Position numbers and translations under genes: made by a program. Positions 24,577 to 35,680 of a stretch of 64,000 nt of DNA are shown here, in pieces. The notes beneath the pieces are model-generated. The model saw only the letters and a program-made list of their open reading frames with translations, had not been told where the DNA came from and made no database searches. The stretch's first letter is position 1. Every line of letters begins with the position of its first letter. The stretch covers positions 283,858 to 347,857 of the forward strand of contig CAVZPD010000022.1 of assembly GCA_963777045.1 (NCBI GenBank). Reading direction: 5' to 3'. The DNA is from JAPSGM01 sp963777045 (GTDB taxonomy: Bacteria; Chloroflexota; Limnocylindria; QHBO01).

Positions 24577-25975
24577 GGATGCCCTCCGTTGGTAGGCGCT
24601 TGCCGGCGAACGCCGGTGAAGATGACGGCGACCGATTCGCCGGGGCGAATCTCGCCACGTCGTTGCAGTTCGAGAACGCCGGCCAGGCCGGCCGTGCCGG
24701 TGTGGTCGGCATCGATGCCGGTGGCCTCGCGGCCGGTCCGGTTGGCTTCCGCCAGGGTTGCCTCGTCGACCACCAGCGGTCGCCCGTCGCTCAGCAGCAT
24801 CCCGCGCGTGACGGCGAGCCAGTCATACGTCTCGTCGTCGAGGATGCCGTGGGCCAGGCTCCGCGGCTCCGACTCCCAGGGCCACATGAAATCGGCCCGA
24901 TGTTGCGCAGCCGCTGCCAGGGCCTCGGCGACGGCACGAGGCGTCGGATTCGGGCCGAGCGCGGCCGCCAGGCGCCCGTGGGCTCGGGCGAGGGGCGCCG
25001 CGCCAAGCGTCTGCACGGTGTGGAAGCGGGGCATCCGGGCGATGACGCCCAGGCGATGCGCCTCGGACAACGAGCCGACGAGGGCCGAGGCCAACGCCCC
25101 ACCACCCACCTGCACGACCACGTGGTCGAGCGGCTCGTTGCCTGCCACGAGGTCGCTCACGATCTCCCAGCCGAGCGTCATCCCGCCCTCGATGGCCATC
25201 CCGTTCAGGTTGCCCTGGCAGGTGAACGGGAAGGCGCCGGCGTGGAGCTCGGCGAGCAGGCGTCGGTAGGTGGGATCGCCGGCTTCCCCCGGCTCCCGCG
25301 GGCAGACGACGATCTCCGCGTCCAGCGCCCGCAGGCGTTCGACGACGACCTCGTCCGCATCCGGCGGGATGAAGACGCGCAGCGGTCGCTCGGCCGCGTG
25401 CGCGACCACGGCTGCCGCCAGGGCCGCGTTTCCGCAGCTCGCGATGGCGAGCGGATAGGCGGCGGTCGGTGACGCGTCGCCCGCAAGCTCGAGCTCCAAC
25501 AGCGTCCCGAAGAGATGCCGTGCCTTGTGCGACCCGGAGACGTTGCCGGTCTCGTCCTTGACGAGCAGCGGTCCCGGGAGGCCGAGCTGCGCGGCGAGGC
25601 CGTCGGCCCGCGCGAAGGGCGTCACGCGGAATCCGTGGCCGTCGACGGCGGCGATGCGCGCATCCATGCGGCGGATGAACGAGGCGATCTCGCCGTCCGA
25701 CCAGCCGTTCATGCGGGCGCGGTGGTACCCGTAGCTCAGGGTGCGGTAGCGCACGAAGGGGTTCGCTTCGTCGCCGGCAGGGAAGCGCAGGCGGGAGGCG
25801 TCCAGCTCTCGCTCCAGGACGTGGTCGACGTCGTCCCCGGGGCGCGCCATCGGGCAGGCGAGCAGGATGGCGTCGTCTTCCGGAAGCCGGTAGCCGCAGC
25901 CGTGGCAGACGAGCCGGATCGGAAGACTGCCGCGCGTGGTCTGGGGTTGGGTGGCCACCGAAGGGGAGGGCGGGA

Positions 25976-25979
<4 letters not shown>
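24573..25979 (-). CDS. PLP-dependent enzyme, threonine-synthase-like fold type II, with zinc ribbon
   Basis: A 468-residue enzyme. A short N-terminal cysteine cluster (C25, C28 in CHGCG and C42 in ACPM) may bind zinc, as in some threonine synthases. The PLP lysine is K152 in ETGNVSGSHKARHL. The phosphate-binding loop is IASCGNAALAAAVV, and HVVVQVGGGALASAL is the glycine-rich strand. Reactions in this group are beta- or gamma-elimination and deamination. In this operon a deaminating lyase such as diaminopropionate ammonia-lyase is the natural guess, though it is not a close YgeX look-alike. It overlaps both neighbours by ATGA. Confidence 0.72.
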
Positions 25980-27475
<1,496 letters not shown>

Positions 27476-27623
27476 TTGCGGCAACTCCGTTTGGCGACCG
27501 ACGGCCCTGTTGCGGCGGGACCAACGGCACGCGCCGCCACCACGGCCTGCCCATAGAGTCGTGAACGGACCGGACCAGGGCCTAGGGCCACATGGCCCGC
27601 CCCCGGCAGGCTGAGGCGACCGA
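27476..27623. promoter_or_regulatory. Divergent control region between the two purine/ureide operons
   Basis: 148 bases between divergent operons. A TAGAGT hexamer at about 27553 faces the xdhD-like gene and a palindromic GGGCCTAGGGCC lies just downstream of it. No TANNNT box sits 6-7 bases before either start, so both operons appear to use leadered transcripts. The binding protein is not known and no regulator gene is encoded in the cluster. Confidence 0.4.
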
Positions 27624-30272
27624 ATGCGGCTGACGCTCAACGGACGCGAGATCGAGATAGAGGCGCGGCCCGCGAGCAGCCTCCTTGAGCTGCTGCGCGA
27701 GGGATGCGGCCTGCGGTCCATGAAGGACGGATGCGCGCCCGAGGGGTCGTGCGGCGCCTGCACGGTCATGGTCGACGGGCGGCCCGTCGTGTCGTGCGCC
27801 CAGCCGGCCGAACGAGCCGCGGGACGCACGATCGTCACGCTCGAGGGCCTCCCGCAGGACGCCCGCCAGGCATGGGCCGATGCGTTCATCGCCAGCGGCG
27901 GTTCGCAGTGCGGCTACTGCACGCCCGGGATCGTCATGAAGGCCGAGGGCCTCCTCGCACGCGAGCCAAGTCCGTCGCGCGACGAGATCGCGAAGGCGCT
28001 GGCCGGCAACCTCTGCCGCTGCACCGGGTACGTGAAGGTGATCGCGGCCATCGAGGCGGTCGCCGCAGGGCGCCGCGGGTCCTTGCGCGTCACGGACGAC
28101 CCCGCCGCGCCGGCCGAGCCAGCCGAGTCGGGCTTGATCGGCGCACGCGTGCCCCGCTACGAAGGACGCGCGCAGATCCTCGGGGAGGAGCCGTTCGTCG
28201 GCGACATGGTGGTGGCGGGCATGCTGCACGCCGCGGTTCGCTTCTCCGACCATCCGCGGGCCGTCGTGCTGGGCATCGACACGCGCGCCGCGGAGGCCCA
28301 CCCGGGCGTCGTCCGGGTCGCGACGTGGCGCGATGTTCCCGGCGAGCGATTCCAGGGGCTGATCGAGCGAGACTGGCCCGTGCTCGTCGCGGAGGGCGAG
28401 ACCACGCGCTACCTGGGGGACGTACTGGTCGCGGTTGCCGCGACCTCGCGGGCGGCGGCGCGCGCCGCCGCCGCGCTGGTAACGGTCGACTACGACGTGC
28501 TGGAGCCGGTGACCGATCCGTTCGACGCCCTGGCTCTCGCAGCACCGCCGATCCACCCCGGCGGCAACCTGCTGTCCGCCTCGGAAGTGCGCCGCGGCGA
28601 CGCGGAGGCGGCACTCGCGACCGCGGCGCACGTCGCCAGCGATACGTTCCGGACGCAGCGGATCGAACATGCCTTCCTGGAGCCGGAAGCGGCCCTCGCC
28701 GTCCCCGACGACGAAGACGGCGCCGCGTGGCGCCTCCGCCTCTACTCCCCCGGACAGGGTGCCTGGGACGACCGTCGCCAGGTGGCTTCGCTGCTCGGCA
28801 TTCCGGAGGGAGACGTGCGCGTGACCCAGGTACCGACCGGCGGCGCCTTCGGTGGCAAGGAGGACCTGGGTGCGCAGGGACCCGCGTCGCTGCTCGCGTT
28901 CCTGACCGGCCGACCCGTCCTCCTCGCGCTTTCCCGCGCCGACAGCCTGCGCTTCCATCCCAAGCGGCATCCCTTGACGGTCGACATGACCGTCGGCTGT
29001 GACGAGGACGGCCGGCTGCTGGCGGTCCGTGCGCGCATCGTCGGAGACACCGGAGCCTATGCCAGCGTCGGAGCCAAGGTGCTGGAGCGGGCCGCCGGCC
29101 ATGCGTGCGGCGCCTATCGCGTGCCCAGCGTGGATGTGGTGTCACGGGCCGTCTACACCAACAACCCGCCGTGTGGCGCGATGCGCGGCTTTGGCGTGCC
29201 CCAGGTCACCTTTGCCGTCGAGGGGCTCCTGGACGTGCTCGCCGAACGCGTCGGCATTGACGCCTGGGAGATGCGCTGGCGCAACGCCCTGGAGACGGGG
29301 GACCGCTTCGGCACCGGCCAACGGCTCGGCCCGGGCGTGGGACTGAAGCGGACGTTGCTCGCGGTACGAGATGCGTACCGTGCGGCGCCCACCGCCGGGA
29401 TCGCCTGCGGGGCCAAGAACACCGGCATCGGCAACGGGGTGGTCGATGCCGGTCGCGCCGTGCTGCGACCGGAGGAGGACGGCTCCGTCACCCTCTTCCA
29501 CTCGTGGACCGAGATGGGCCAGGGGATCCACACCGCGCTCGCCCAGGTCGCCGCGGCGGAGCTGCGCCTGCCCCTGGAGCGCATCCGCGTCGAGGTCGAT
29601 ACGGCCCATGAGCTCGACACCGGCGAGACGACGGCCTCGCGTGCGACCCTGCTCGGCGGCCGCGCCGTCATCGCCGCCGCGACCCGGCTCCTGCTGGCGC
29701 GTGGCGACCAGCCGCTGGAGGCGCTCGCGGGCCAGGAGTTTCCGGGCGAGTTCCGTGTCGACTGGACGACGCCGCTGCGTGCCGACGATCCCGACCCGGT
29801 GACCCACGTGGCTTACGGCTGGGCGACCCAGGTGGTGATCCTGGACGAGCAGGGTCGGCTCGAGCGGGTGGTCGCCGCCCAGGACGTGGGTCGGGCGGTG
29901 AACCGGCTCGCCGTCGAGGGGCAGGTCGAAGGTGGGGTCCACATGGGCCTCGGGTACGCGCTCGCGGAGGACTTCCCGATGGAGGGCGGCCGTCCGACGA
30001 CGGCATCCCTCAAGGACCTCCACATCCTGCCCGCTGCCGCCATGCCACCGGTGGAGGTCCTGCTCATCGAGGAGCCGCAGCCGGAGGGCCCGTACGGAGC
30101 CAAGGGCGCAGGTGAGACCGTCCTGGTGCCGACCGCCGCCGCCGTGGCCGGCGCCCTCTACCGCTTCGACGGCATCCGTCGCCGCAGCCTGCCCATGCGC
30201 GACTCCGCGGCTGCCCGTGCCGCGGTCCCGAGGCTGGCGCGCGTCGGGCGAGCGGCGGACAGCGTTCGATGA
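27624..30272 (+). CDS. xdhD: Fused xanthine dehydrogenase, XdhD-like (2Fe-2S plus molybdopterin domains)
   Basis: An 882-residue oxidoreductase. Residues 1-160 hold two [2Fe-2S] clusters: plant-type C37, C43, C46, C58, and C96, C99, C131, C133 in the four-helix domain. Residues about 175-880 are the molybdenum-cofactor domain with TGGAFGGKEDLG, CGAMRGFGVPQ, and the catalytic Glu near residue 831 in YGAKGAGETVLVP. This Fe-S/Mo fusion without FAD domain matches E. coli XdhD and the Se-dependent XDH group. It hydroxylates purines or similar N-heterocycles. No separate FAD subunit (YgfM) or molybdenum insertase is in the window, so electron transfer may go to the flavoprotein at 31636. It overlaps ssnA. 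Confidence 0.9.
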   Translation: MRLTLNGREIEIEARPASSLLELLREGCGLRSMKDGCAPEGSCGACTVMVDGRPVVSCAQPAERAAGRTIVTLEGLPQDARQAWADAFIASGGSQCGYCTPGIVMKAEGLLAREPSPSRDEIAKALAGNLCRCTGYVKVIAAIEAVAAGRRGSLRVTDDPAAPAEPAESGLIGARVPRYEGRAQILGEEPFVGDMVVAGMLHAAVRFSDHPRAVVLGIDTRAAEAHPGVVRVATWRDVPGERFQGLIERDWPVLVAEGETTRYLGDVLVAVAATSRAAARAAAALVTVDYDVLEPVTDPFDALALAAPPIHPGGNLLSASEVRRGDAEAALATAAHVASDTFRTQRIEHAFLEPEAALAVPDDEDGAAWRLRLYSPGQGAWDDRRQVASLLGIPEGDVRVTQVPTGGAFGGKEDLGAQGPASLLAFLTGRPVLLALSRADSLRFHPKRHPLTVDMTVGCDEDGRLLAVRARIVGDTGAYASVGAKVLERAAGHACGAYRVPSVDVVSRAVYTNNPPCGAMRGFGVPQVTFAVEGLLDVLAERVGIDAWEMRWRNALETGDRFGTGQRLGPGVGLKRTLLAVRDAYRAAPTAGIACGAKNTGIGNGVVDAGRAVLRPEEDGSVTLFHSWTEMGQGIHTALAQVAAAELRLPLERIRVEVDTAHELDTGETTASRATLLGGRAVIAAATRLLLARGDQPLEALAGQEFPGEFRVDWTTPLRADDPDPVTHVAYGWATQVVILDEQGRLERVVAAQDVGRAVNRLAVEGQVEGGVHMGLGYALAEDFPMEGGRPTTASLKDLHILPAAAMPPVEVLLIEEPQPEGPYGAKGAGETVLVPTAAAVAGALYRFDGIRRRSLPMRDSAAARAAVPRLARVGRAADSVR

Positions 30273-31636
30273 CCATCCTGCTCACCGGCGGCACGATCGT
30301 CCGGTCGCTGGATCCGCCGCGCATCGGGCGCGGAGACCTGGTGGTCCGCGAGCAGCACCTCGTCGATCTCGCTCCCGCGGCCACCGACGGTGCAGCTGAG
30401 CAGACGGAGCTCGACTGTCGGGGCTGCCTCATCGTCCCGGGCAACGTGTGCGCCCACACGCACGCCTACTCGGCACTTGCGCGGGGCATGCCCTACCGGC
30501 TGGCCCCTCCGTCAAGCTTCCTCGAGATCCTGCAGCGCGTCTGGTGGCGTCTCGATCGCGCGCTCGAACCGGAGACCATCCGGGCGTCCGCGCTCGTGGC
30601 CGCGTACGAGGCGCTCGTCAGCGGAACGACCACGCTGGTCGACCACCACGCGTCGCCGAACGCGATCGATGGCTCGCTCGACATCGTCGCCGAAGCGTTC
30701 GAGGAGGTCGGCATCCGCGGCATCCTCTGCTACGAGACCTCGGACCGCGACGGCGCAAGTGGCGCTCGGGATGGGGTCGAGGAGAACCGTCGCTTCCTGC
30801 GCCGCACCGCGGAGGGCCGCTGGCCGCTGGCGCGCGGCATGGTTGGCGCGCATGCGTCCTTCACGCTGTCGGACGAGACGCTGGCGGCGTGCGCAGCCCT
30901 CGCACGCGAGTCCGGCGCCGGCCTGCACCTGCACGTCGCCGAGGATGCGCTCGACGAGGCCGATGCCGTGGCGCGTTCCGGGCGGCGCGTCGCGCATCGG
31001 CTCCACGCCGCCGGTGCACTCGACGAGCGTGCGCTGCTGGCGCACGCCGTCCACGTCGACCCATCGGAGGCGGAGCTGATCCGGGCGAGCAGGGCGACCG
31101 TGGCCCACAACCCGAGGTCGAACATGAACAACGCCGTGGGTCGAACGCCGCTCGGCTGGCTGTCGGGCCGGGTCGCGCTCGGTAGCGACGGCATCTCCGG
31201 CGACATGTTCGAGGAGGGACGGGCCGCGTACCTTCGACGGCGCGAGGACGGGCTGGATGCCAGTCCCGCCCTCCCGCTGGAGCTGCTCGGGCGGGGTGCG
31301 AGCGTGGCAGCGCGCGCGTTCGGCGAGCCACTGCTCGGCCACCTCGATCCCGGGGCTCCGGCAGACCTGATCGTCCTCGAGTACGCGCCGCCCACCCCGC
31401 TGCTGGCGGAGAACCTGGCCGGCCACTGGGCGTTCGGCCTGGGTGCGCGGCAGGTGCGCCACGTCATCGTTGGCGGGGAGCTGGTGCTTCGTGATGGCAG
31501 GCCGACCCGCATCGATCCGCAGGAGATCGCCGTCGAGGCGCGTCGTGCGGCGACCCGGTTGTGGGGCCGCATGGAGGCCATCGGTCCGCATCCCTTCACG
31601 CCCAGCCTGCTGCTGGCGACGGTCGGGGGCGGCTGA
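30269..31636 (+). CDS. ssnA: SsnA-type amidohydrolase/aminohydrolase
   Basis: A 455-residue metal-dependent hydrolase of the amidohydrolase superfamily. Metal ligands are H63 and H65 (CAHTHAYSAL), His in GLHLHVAED, His in LLAHAVHVD, and Asp in LGSDGISGDM. The length and the motif set fit SsnA/chlorohydrolase-like enzymes that deaminate or open N-heterocyclic rings. In E. coli ssnA lies beside xdhD, as here. It starts in an ATGA overlap with the xdhD-like gene and its TGA overlaps the next ATG, so translation is coupled through all three. Confidence 0.88.
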   Translation: MTILLTGGTIVRSLDPPRIGRGDLVVREQHLVDLAPAATDGAAEQTELDCRGCLIVPGNVCAHTHAYSALARGMPYRLAPPSSFLEILQRVWWRLDRALEPETIRASALVAAYEALVSGTTTLVDHHASPNAIDGSLDIVAEAFEEVGIRGILCYETSDRDGASGARDGVEENRRFLRRTAEGRWPLARGMVGAHASFTLSDETLAACAALARESGAGLHLHVAEDALDEADAVARSGRRVAHRLHAAGALDERALLAHAVHVDPSEAELIRASRATVAHNPRSNMNNAVGRTPLGWLSGRVALGSDGISGDMFEEGRAAYLRRREDGLDASPALPLELLGRGASVAARAFGEPLLGHLDPGAPADLIVLEYAPPTPLLAENLAGHWAFGLGARQVRHVIVGGELVLRDGRPTRIDPQEIAVEARRAATRLWGRMEAIGPHPFTPSLLLATVGGG

Positions 31637-32757
31637 TGGCCGACCTGCGCGTCGACATCTGCGGGATCGAGCTGCGCAACCCGGTCCTGCCCGCCGCCGG
31701 GCCACCCGTTCGCGACGGTGCCGCCCTGCTGGCGTGTGCCGCGGGAGGCGCCGGTGCGCTCGTCGCCAAGACGATCTCGACACGCGCCGCCGAACCGCCG
31801 ATCCCGAACATGGCCGAGATCCCCCACGGAATGGTGAACACCGAGCTCTGGTCCGAGCTACCGCCGGAACAGTGGCTGGATCGCGAGTACGCGATCGCGC
31901 GCACCGCGAACCTGCCGCTTATCGTGAGCATGGGCTACACGCCCGATGAGATCGCCCAGCTGGCGCCCAGGGTGGCGCCCTTCGCGGATGCGGTGGAGCT
32001 GTCGACCCACTACATCGGCGAGGATGCGGCCCCCATGGTTGGTGCCATCCGCGCCGCGAAGGCCGCGCTGGACGTGCCGGTCTTCGTGAAGCTCAGCCCG
32101 CACGGCCAGGACATGGGCCACGCGGCCCGCCTCGCGGCAGACGCGGGCGCCGATGGCATCGCCGCCATCAACTCCTTCGGACCGGTCCTCTCGATCGACA
32201 TCGAGACGGCGCTGCCGCAGCTCGGCGGCCCGAGCGGGCATGGATGGCTCTCCGGGCCGGCCATCAAGCCGCTCGCGGTGCGCTGCGTGCGCGAGATCGC
32301 CCGGGCGGTCGACCTGCCGGTCATCGGCGTCGGAGGCATCTCGCGCGGGACCGACGTGGTGGAGTTCCTCATGGCCGGCGCATCCGCGGTGCAGGTCTGC
32401 ACGGCCGCGATCCTGCGCGGGCCGACGGTCTTCGGCCGCATCGCCGGGGAGCTGGACGCCTGGCTGGACGCGCACGGCCACGCTTCGGTCCGCGAGATCA
32501 AGGGGTTGGCGCTGCGCCAGGCCATGCCGCAGCGGCCCATGCCGCCCCTCATCGATCCGGATGCATGCAACGACTGCGGCCTGTGCCTGACCTCCTGCGC
32601 CTACGGCGCCATCCACGTGGTAGACGGTCGGATCGCGCTCGAGGGCGAGCAATGCAGCCGTTGCGGATTGTGCGTGACACGCTGCCGTCGCGACGCCATC
32701 CACTGGCCCTCCGATGAACGAGAGGCGCCGCCGGCAACCGCGCTCCGACCGGACTGA
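31636..32757 (+). CDS. PreA-like flavoprotein with ferredoxin domain
   Basis: A 373-residue protein. Residues about 1-300 form a dihydroorotate-dehydrogenase-type FMN barrel (DICGIELRNPVLPAAGPP, VPVFVKLSPHG, VIGVGGISRGTDVVEFLMAG). The C-terminus has two 4Fe-4S motifs, CNDCGLCLTSC and CSRCGLCVTRC. That is the architecture of PreA, the reducing subunit of dihydropyrimidine dehydrogenase. No PreT partner is encoded nearby. As third gene of the xdhD-ssnA operon it may reduce a ring C=C bond or accept electrons from XdhD, a role played by YgfK in E. coli. The substrate is inferred from context. Confidence 0.8.
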   Translation: MADLRVDICGIELRNPVLPAAGPPVRDGAALLACAAGGAGALVAKTISTRAAEPPIPNMAEIPHGMVNTELWSELPPEQWLDREYAIARTANLPLIVSMGYTPDEIAQLAPRVAPFADAVELSTHYIGEDAAPMVGAIRAAKAALDVPVFVKLSPHGQDMGHAARLAADAGADGIAAINSFGPVLSIDIETALPQLGGPSGHGWLSGPAIKPLAVRCVREIARAVDLPVIGVGGISRGTDVVEFLMAGASAVQVCTAAILRGPTVFGRIAGELDAWLDAHGHASVREIKGLALRQAMPQRPMPPLIDPDACNDCGLCLTSCAYGAIHVVDGRIALEGEQCSRCGLCVTRCRRDAIHWPSDEREAPPATALRPD

Positions 32758-32824
32758 CCCGACGCCGATGTCCAGGTTTCGCCCCTTGCAGCCGAGGAGC
32801 CCAGTCCCTACCCTGAGGATTCCA

Positions 32825-33670
32825 ATGACCCGAGTGCCCGTCGGTGTGGCGTCGCGCCGACTGTCGTTTGCCCTCTCACCGCTGCTGGCGGCGCTCCTCC
32901 TGCTGCCCTTCGGCAGCGTCGCGGCGGGCCGGGACATGACCACCGCAGACGTGGCCACCGGGGCGACGTTGCCCATCGGCTACGACATTTCGTACCCGCA
33001 GTGCGGCGCGGCGCTTCCCAGTGATGTGGCGTTCGGGATCGTGGGGGTCAACGGCGGCCGCGTGTACGCCCCGAACCCCTGCCTGGCGCCGGAAGCAGTC
33101 GAGCAGGGCCAGCTTGCCTGGGCCGGGCGCGAGGCGGAGCTCTACGCGAACACGGCCAACCCCGGGCCGGAGCACAGCGACTACTGGCCCACCGGACAGA
33201 CCTCACCCCGCGTGTGCAGCCCGGATGACCGCGACAGCATCGACTGCTCCTATGACTACGGGTGGAACGCCGCCGCAGACTCCTACGCCAGCGCCCTGGC
33301 CGCCTACGTGGCGCTGGGCTGGGCCGATGCGGATGCCGCGCGCATCCCGACCGCGAACCGCTGGTGGCTCGACGTCGAGGTTGCCAACTCGTGGCGCAGC
33401 GACAGGGAGCGCAACGTCGCCGCGCTACAGGGCGCCGTCGACTACCTCGAGTCGATGGAGGTCGCCGACATCGGCTTCTACTCGGCGCCCCGCATGTGGC
33501 AGGAGATCACCGGCGGAACCGATGCCTTCGTCGAACATCCCTCGTGGACGGCCGGCGCCAGCACGCTGTCGCAGGCGCAGCAGGTCTGCCAGCGTCCGGG
33601 CTTCACGGGCGGCCGCGTCGACATGGCGCAGTACTTCGCCAACGGGTTCGACGCGAACCACCGCTGCTGA
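32825..33670 (+). CDS. Secreted GH25-like (lysozyme-type) protein
   Basis: A 281-residue exported protein. The signal peptide covers about residues 1-35 (LSPLLAALLLLPFGSVAAG). The mature barrel begins LPIGYDISYPQCG and carries WWLDVEVANSWR near residue 180-191. The Asp-x-Glu in LDVEV matches the catalytic pair of GH25 muramidases, though overall similarity is loose. Six or more cysteines could form disulfides. A role in trimming the cell's own or a competitor's peptidoglycan is the likely function. A GAGG ribosome site precedes the ATG. It follows the PreA-like gene by 67 bases but is unrelated. Confidence 0.65.
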   Translation: MTRVPVGVASRRLSFALSPLLAALLLLPFGSVAAGRDMTTADVATGATLPIGYDISYPQCGAALPSDVAFGIVGVNGGRVYAPNPCLAPEAVEQGQLAWAGREAELYANTANPGPEHSDYWPTGQTSPRVCSPDDRDSIDCSYDYGWNAAADSYASALAAYVALGWADADAARIPTANRWWLDVEVANSWRSDRERNVAALQGAVDYLESMEVADIGFYSAPRMWQEITGGTDAFVEHPSWTAGASTLSQAQQVCQRPGFTGGRVDMAQYFANGFDANHRC

Positions 33671-33676
33671 GGTCGC

Positions 33677-34054
33677 TCAGGCGAAGAACTCGTTGATCGC
33701 CGCGGTGTCGTCGGAGAAGGCCCACCGCGCGGTGATCTTGCCATCGCGCACGTGGTAGATCTCCGCAGTTCGGTAGTCGAGGGTCTTCCCGTTGCGGGTC
33801 GCGTGGGCGCTCACCAAGGCGATCGTGTGGTCGTCGTTGGCGACCACGTCGTGGAGGTCGCCGCTGATCTCGAAGTCCGGCGCTTGCCCGCCCATGTAGC
33901 GAGCGGCGAGCTCCTCCTTGCTGAGCGGCGTATCACTCCCGATCTCGTACCAGGTCACGTCATCGGCCAGGATCTCGGCCATGGTCGCCGTGTCCCCGCT
34001 GTTCATGGCATCGAAACCACGACGGGCCAACGCGGCGTTGGGATGCTCAGGCAT
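33677..34054 (-). CDS. SnoaL-like/NTF2-fold protein
   Basis: A 125-residue protein with the cone-shaped SnoaL-like fold: MPEHPNAALARRGFDAMNSG opens the helical hairpin, then ADDVTWYEIG and EIYHVRDGKITARWAFSDD form the sheet. Such proteins bind or isomerise small hydrophobic molecules, and many have no known reaction. An AGGAG ribosome site lies 5-6 bases before the ATG. It converges with the GH25-like gene and is transcribed alone. Confidence 0.75.
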   Translation of the reverse strand: MPEHPNAALARRGFDAMNSGDTATMAEILADDVTWYEIGSDTPLSKEELAARYMGGQAPDFEISGDLHDVVANDDHTIALVSAHATRNGKTLDYRTAEIYHVRDGKITARWAFSDDTAAINEFFA

Positions 34055-34128
34055 GGATGCTCCTCATCGGTGGCGAAGGACGCAAGCGTACGACCCGCCC
34101 GCAAGCGGTCGCCACGATGGGCGTGGTC

Positions 34129-34134
34129 TAAGAT
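34129..34134 (+). promoter_or_regulatory. Leaderless -10 box TAAGAT for the cyclase at 34141
   Basis: TAAGAT ends exactly six bases before a GTG start, showing that GTG is also used as a leaderless start. Confidence 0.6.
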
Positions 34135-34140
34135 CGCCGC

Positions 34141-34917
34141 GTGGCCGAGCTCGACAGCACGAACCGGCGGGAGCTGAAGGACAGCGCATTCGCCTACATC
34201 GACGCTCGCGGTCGCCGTCGCCTGCCGATCCACGACGCCGCGCACGTCCGCAACGCCCTGTCGCGCTTCAACCAGGTCATCTTCGACAGCCCCGAGGCGA
34301 GGGACAGGGCACGGACCAGGCTCCTGAAGGCGGCCAGCCGCCACGGCATCGTGCCGGTGGGCTTCGTGGAGGGGCAGCTCCGCGCACGTGGCGAGACGCG
34401 CCTGCCATCCGGCGCGGTCACCTTCCTCATGCTCGACATCGTCGACTCGACGGGGCTGCTGCAGCAGCTCGAGGACGGGTACGGCCGTCTCCTTGCCGAC
34501 CTGCGCCGGCTCGCACGCTCAGCCGTGCAGCGGACCGGTGGCGTGGAGGTCGATGCGCGAGGTGACGAGTACTTCGCCGTGTTTCGGCGCGGGTCCGACG
34601 CGATCGACGCTGCGCTCGCCATCCGCGGTGGGGTGGCAGAGCGTGAATGGCCGGACCGGGCGGTGCTGCGCCTGCGGTACGGAATCCATGCCGGCCGGCC
34701 CACGTTGACCGAGTCCGGCTACGTCGGGTTGGCGGTGCACGCGGTCCGCCGCATCTGCTCGGCGGCAGGCCCCGACCAGGTGCTCGTCTCGCATGCGGCG
34801 GTGACCTCCGCCTCCACGCGCAGGGCCGCGGCCGGCTACGGGCTGGTCGAGCTGGGGCCGCATCGGCTCAAGGGCCTGGCGGAGGCGGAGCACCTGTTCG
34901 AGCTGACGGCACGATGA
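34141..34917 (+). CDS. Class III adenylate/guanylate cyclase with N-terminal helical domain
   Basis: A 258-residue soluble protein with a leaderless GTG start. Residues 10-75 form a small helical domain (AFAYIDARGRRRLPIHDAAH) like the DUF6582 module. Residues about 90-258 are a class III cyclase: first metal Asp D99 in TFLMLDIVDSTG and second D142 in DARGDEYFAVF. The C-terminal LGPHRLKGLAEAEHLFEL is typical of bacterial members. It probably makes cAMP or cGMP, or acts as a degenerate sensor. It overlaps the ASCH gene by ATGA, linking cyclic nucleotide signalling to that protein. Confidence 0.8.
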   Translation: MAELDSTNRRELKDSAFAYIDARGRRRLPIHDAAHVRNALSRFNQVIFDSPEARDRARTRLLKAASRHGIVPVGFVEGQLRARGETRLPSGAVTFLMLDIVDSTGLLQQLEDGYGRLLADLRRLARSAVQRTGGVEVDARGDEYFAVFRRGSDAIDAALAIRGGVAEREWPDRAVLRLRYGIHAGRPTLTESGYVGLAVHAVRRICSAAGPDQVLVSHAAVTSASTRRAAAGYGLVELGPHRLKGLAEAEHLFELTAR

Positions 34918-35384
34918 GCGATCGGTTCCGCGGCATGCAGGTCGTCGGCTTCGGCCACCCCCGCAGCGCGCTGCGGCGCGAGCTGGTGGAGCTGGTGCTG
35001 GCCGGCACGAAGACCGCGACCGCCGGGCTGCTGGTGGAGCTGGAGCTCGACGAGGAGGAGATGCCCGTTCCCGGCATGCGGGAGGTGATGATCGACGCCG
35101 ACGACCGCTACGTGGGCGTCATCGAGACGACCGATTGCCGCGTGATGCGCGTGGCGGACGTGGACGACCAGTTCGCGCGCGACGAGGGCGAGGGCTTCGC
35201 GGACGCCGCCGACTGGCGTGCCGCCCACGAGCGCTTCTGGAGCAGCTACCTTGACGAGATCCGCGCGCGGTTGGGTGATCCGAGCTTCTCCCTGACCGAC
35301 GGCACCCTGGTCATCTGCCAGCGCTTCCGCCTGGTCGAGCGGTTTCCCGAGTCGATCCCGGCCGAGTCCCCGGCAACGTCCTAG
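34914..35384 (+). CDS. ASCH-domain protein
   Basis: A 156-residue protein with the ASCH fold, a relative of PUA domains that binds RNA or modified nucleosides. The motif ELVLAGTKTATAGLLVEL carries the GTKTxT signature, and GVIETTDCRVMRVADV is the central strand pair. Some ASCH proteins are amidohydrolases of N4-acetylcytidine or ribonucleases; which applies here cannot be told. It starts within the stop of the cyclase gene (ATGA). Its TAG stop shares bases with the stop of the opposite-strand gene. Confidence 0.85.
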   Translation: MSDRFRGMQVVGFGHPRSALRRELVELVLAGTKTATAGLLVELELDEEEMPVPGMREVMIDADDRYVGVIETTDCRVMRVADVDDQFARDEGEGFADAADWRAAHERFWSSYLDEIRARLGDPSFSLTDGTLVICQRFRLVERFPESIPAESPATS

Positions 35385-35608
35385 ATCCGCGCTCCGGTGG
35401 TGTCCGGCGGTTCCGGTCGCTCGACGCGCTCATCCAGCCCCTCGACCGTCAGGCCGTCCGCTGAGGCCCACGAGTCGCGGAGCGGCTCCTCGATCTGCGT
35501 GACGGGTCGCGGCCGGTTCACCACCAGGTGATCGACGCCGGCGAGCAGTCCGGCAATCACCTGTCCGGCGGCCGGAGTGGATGGCAATGGGCCGCGTCGT
35601 CGTGGCAT
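35381..35608 (-). CDS. Hypothetical 75-residue protein
   Basis: A small soluble open frame, MPRRRGPLPSTPAAGQVIAG, ending in EPPDTTGARI. It has no membrane span, cysteine cluster or known domain. Codon use fits its neighbours and it fits exactly between the ASCH gene and the next coding region, with overlapping stops. A TACCAT hexamer lies nine bases before the ATG, a weak promoter hint. I do not recognise the family. Confidence 0.4.
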   Translation of the reverse strand: MPRRRGPLPSTPAAGQVIAGLLAGVDHLVVNRPRPVTQIEEPLRDSWASADGLTVEGLDERVERPEPPDTTGARI

Positions 35609-35680
35609 GGCCGGTACATGGTAGTTGACGGCGGGGGCGATGCTGTCGCCACACATCCGCGACGCACGAGGAGCCGACCC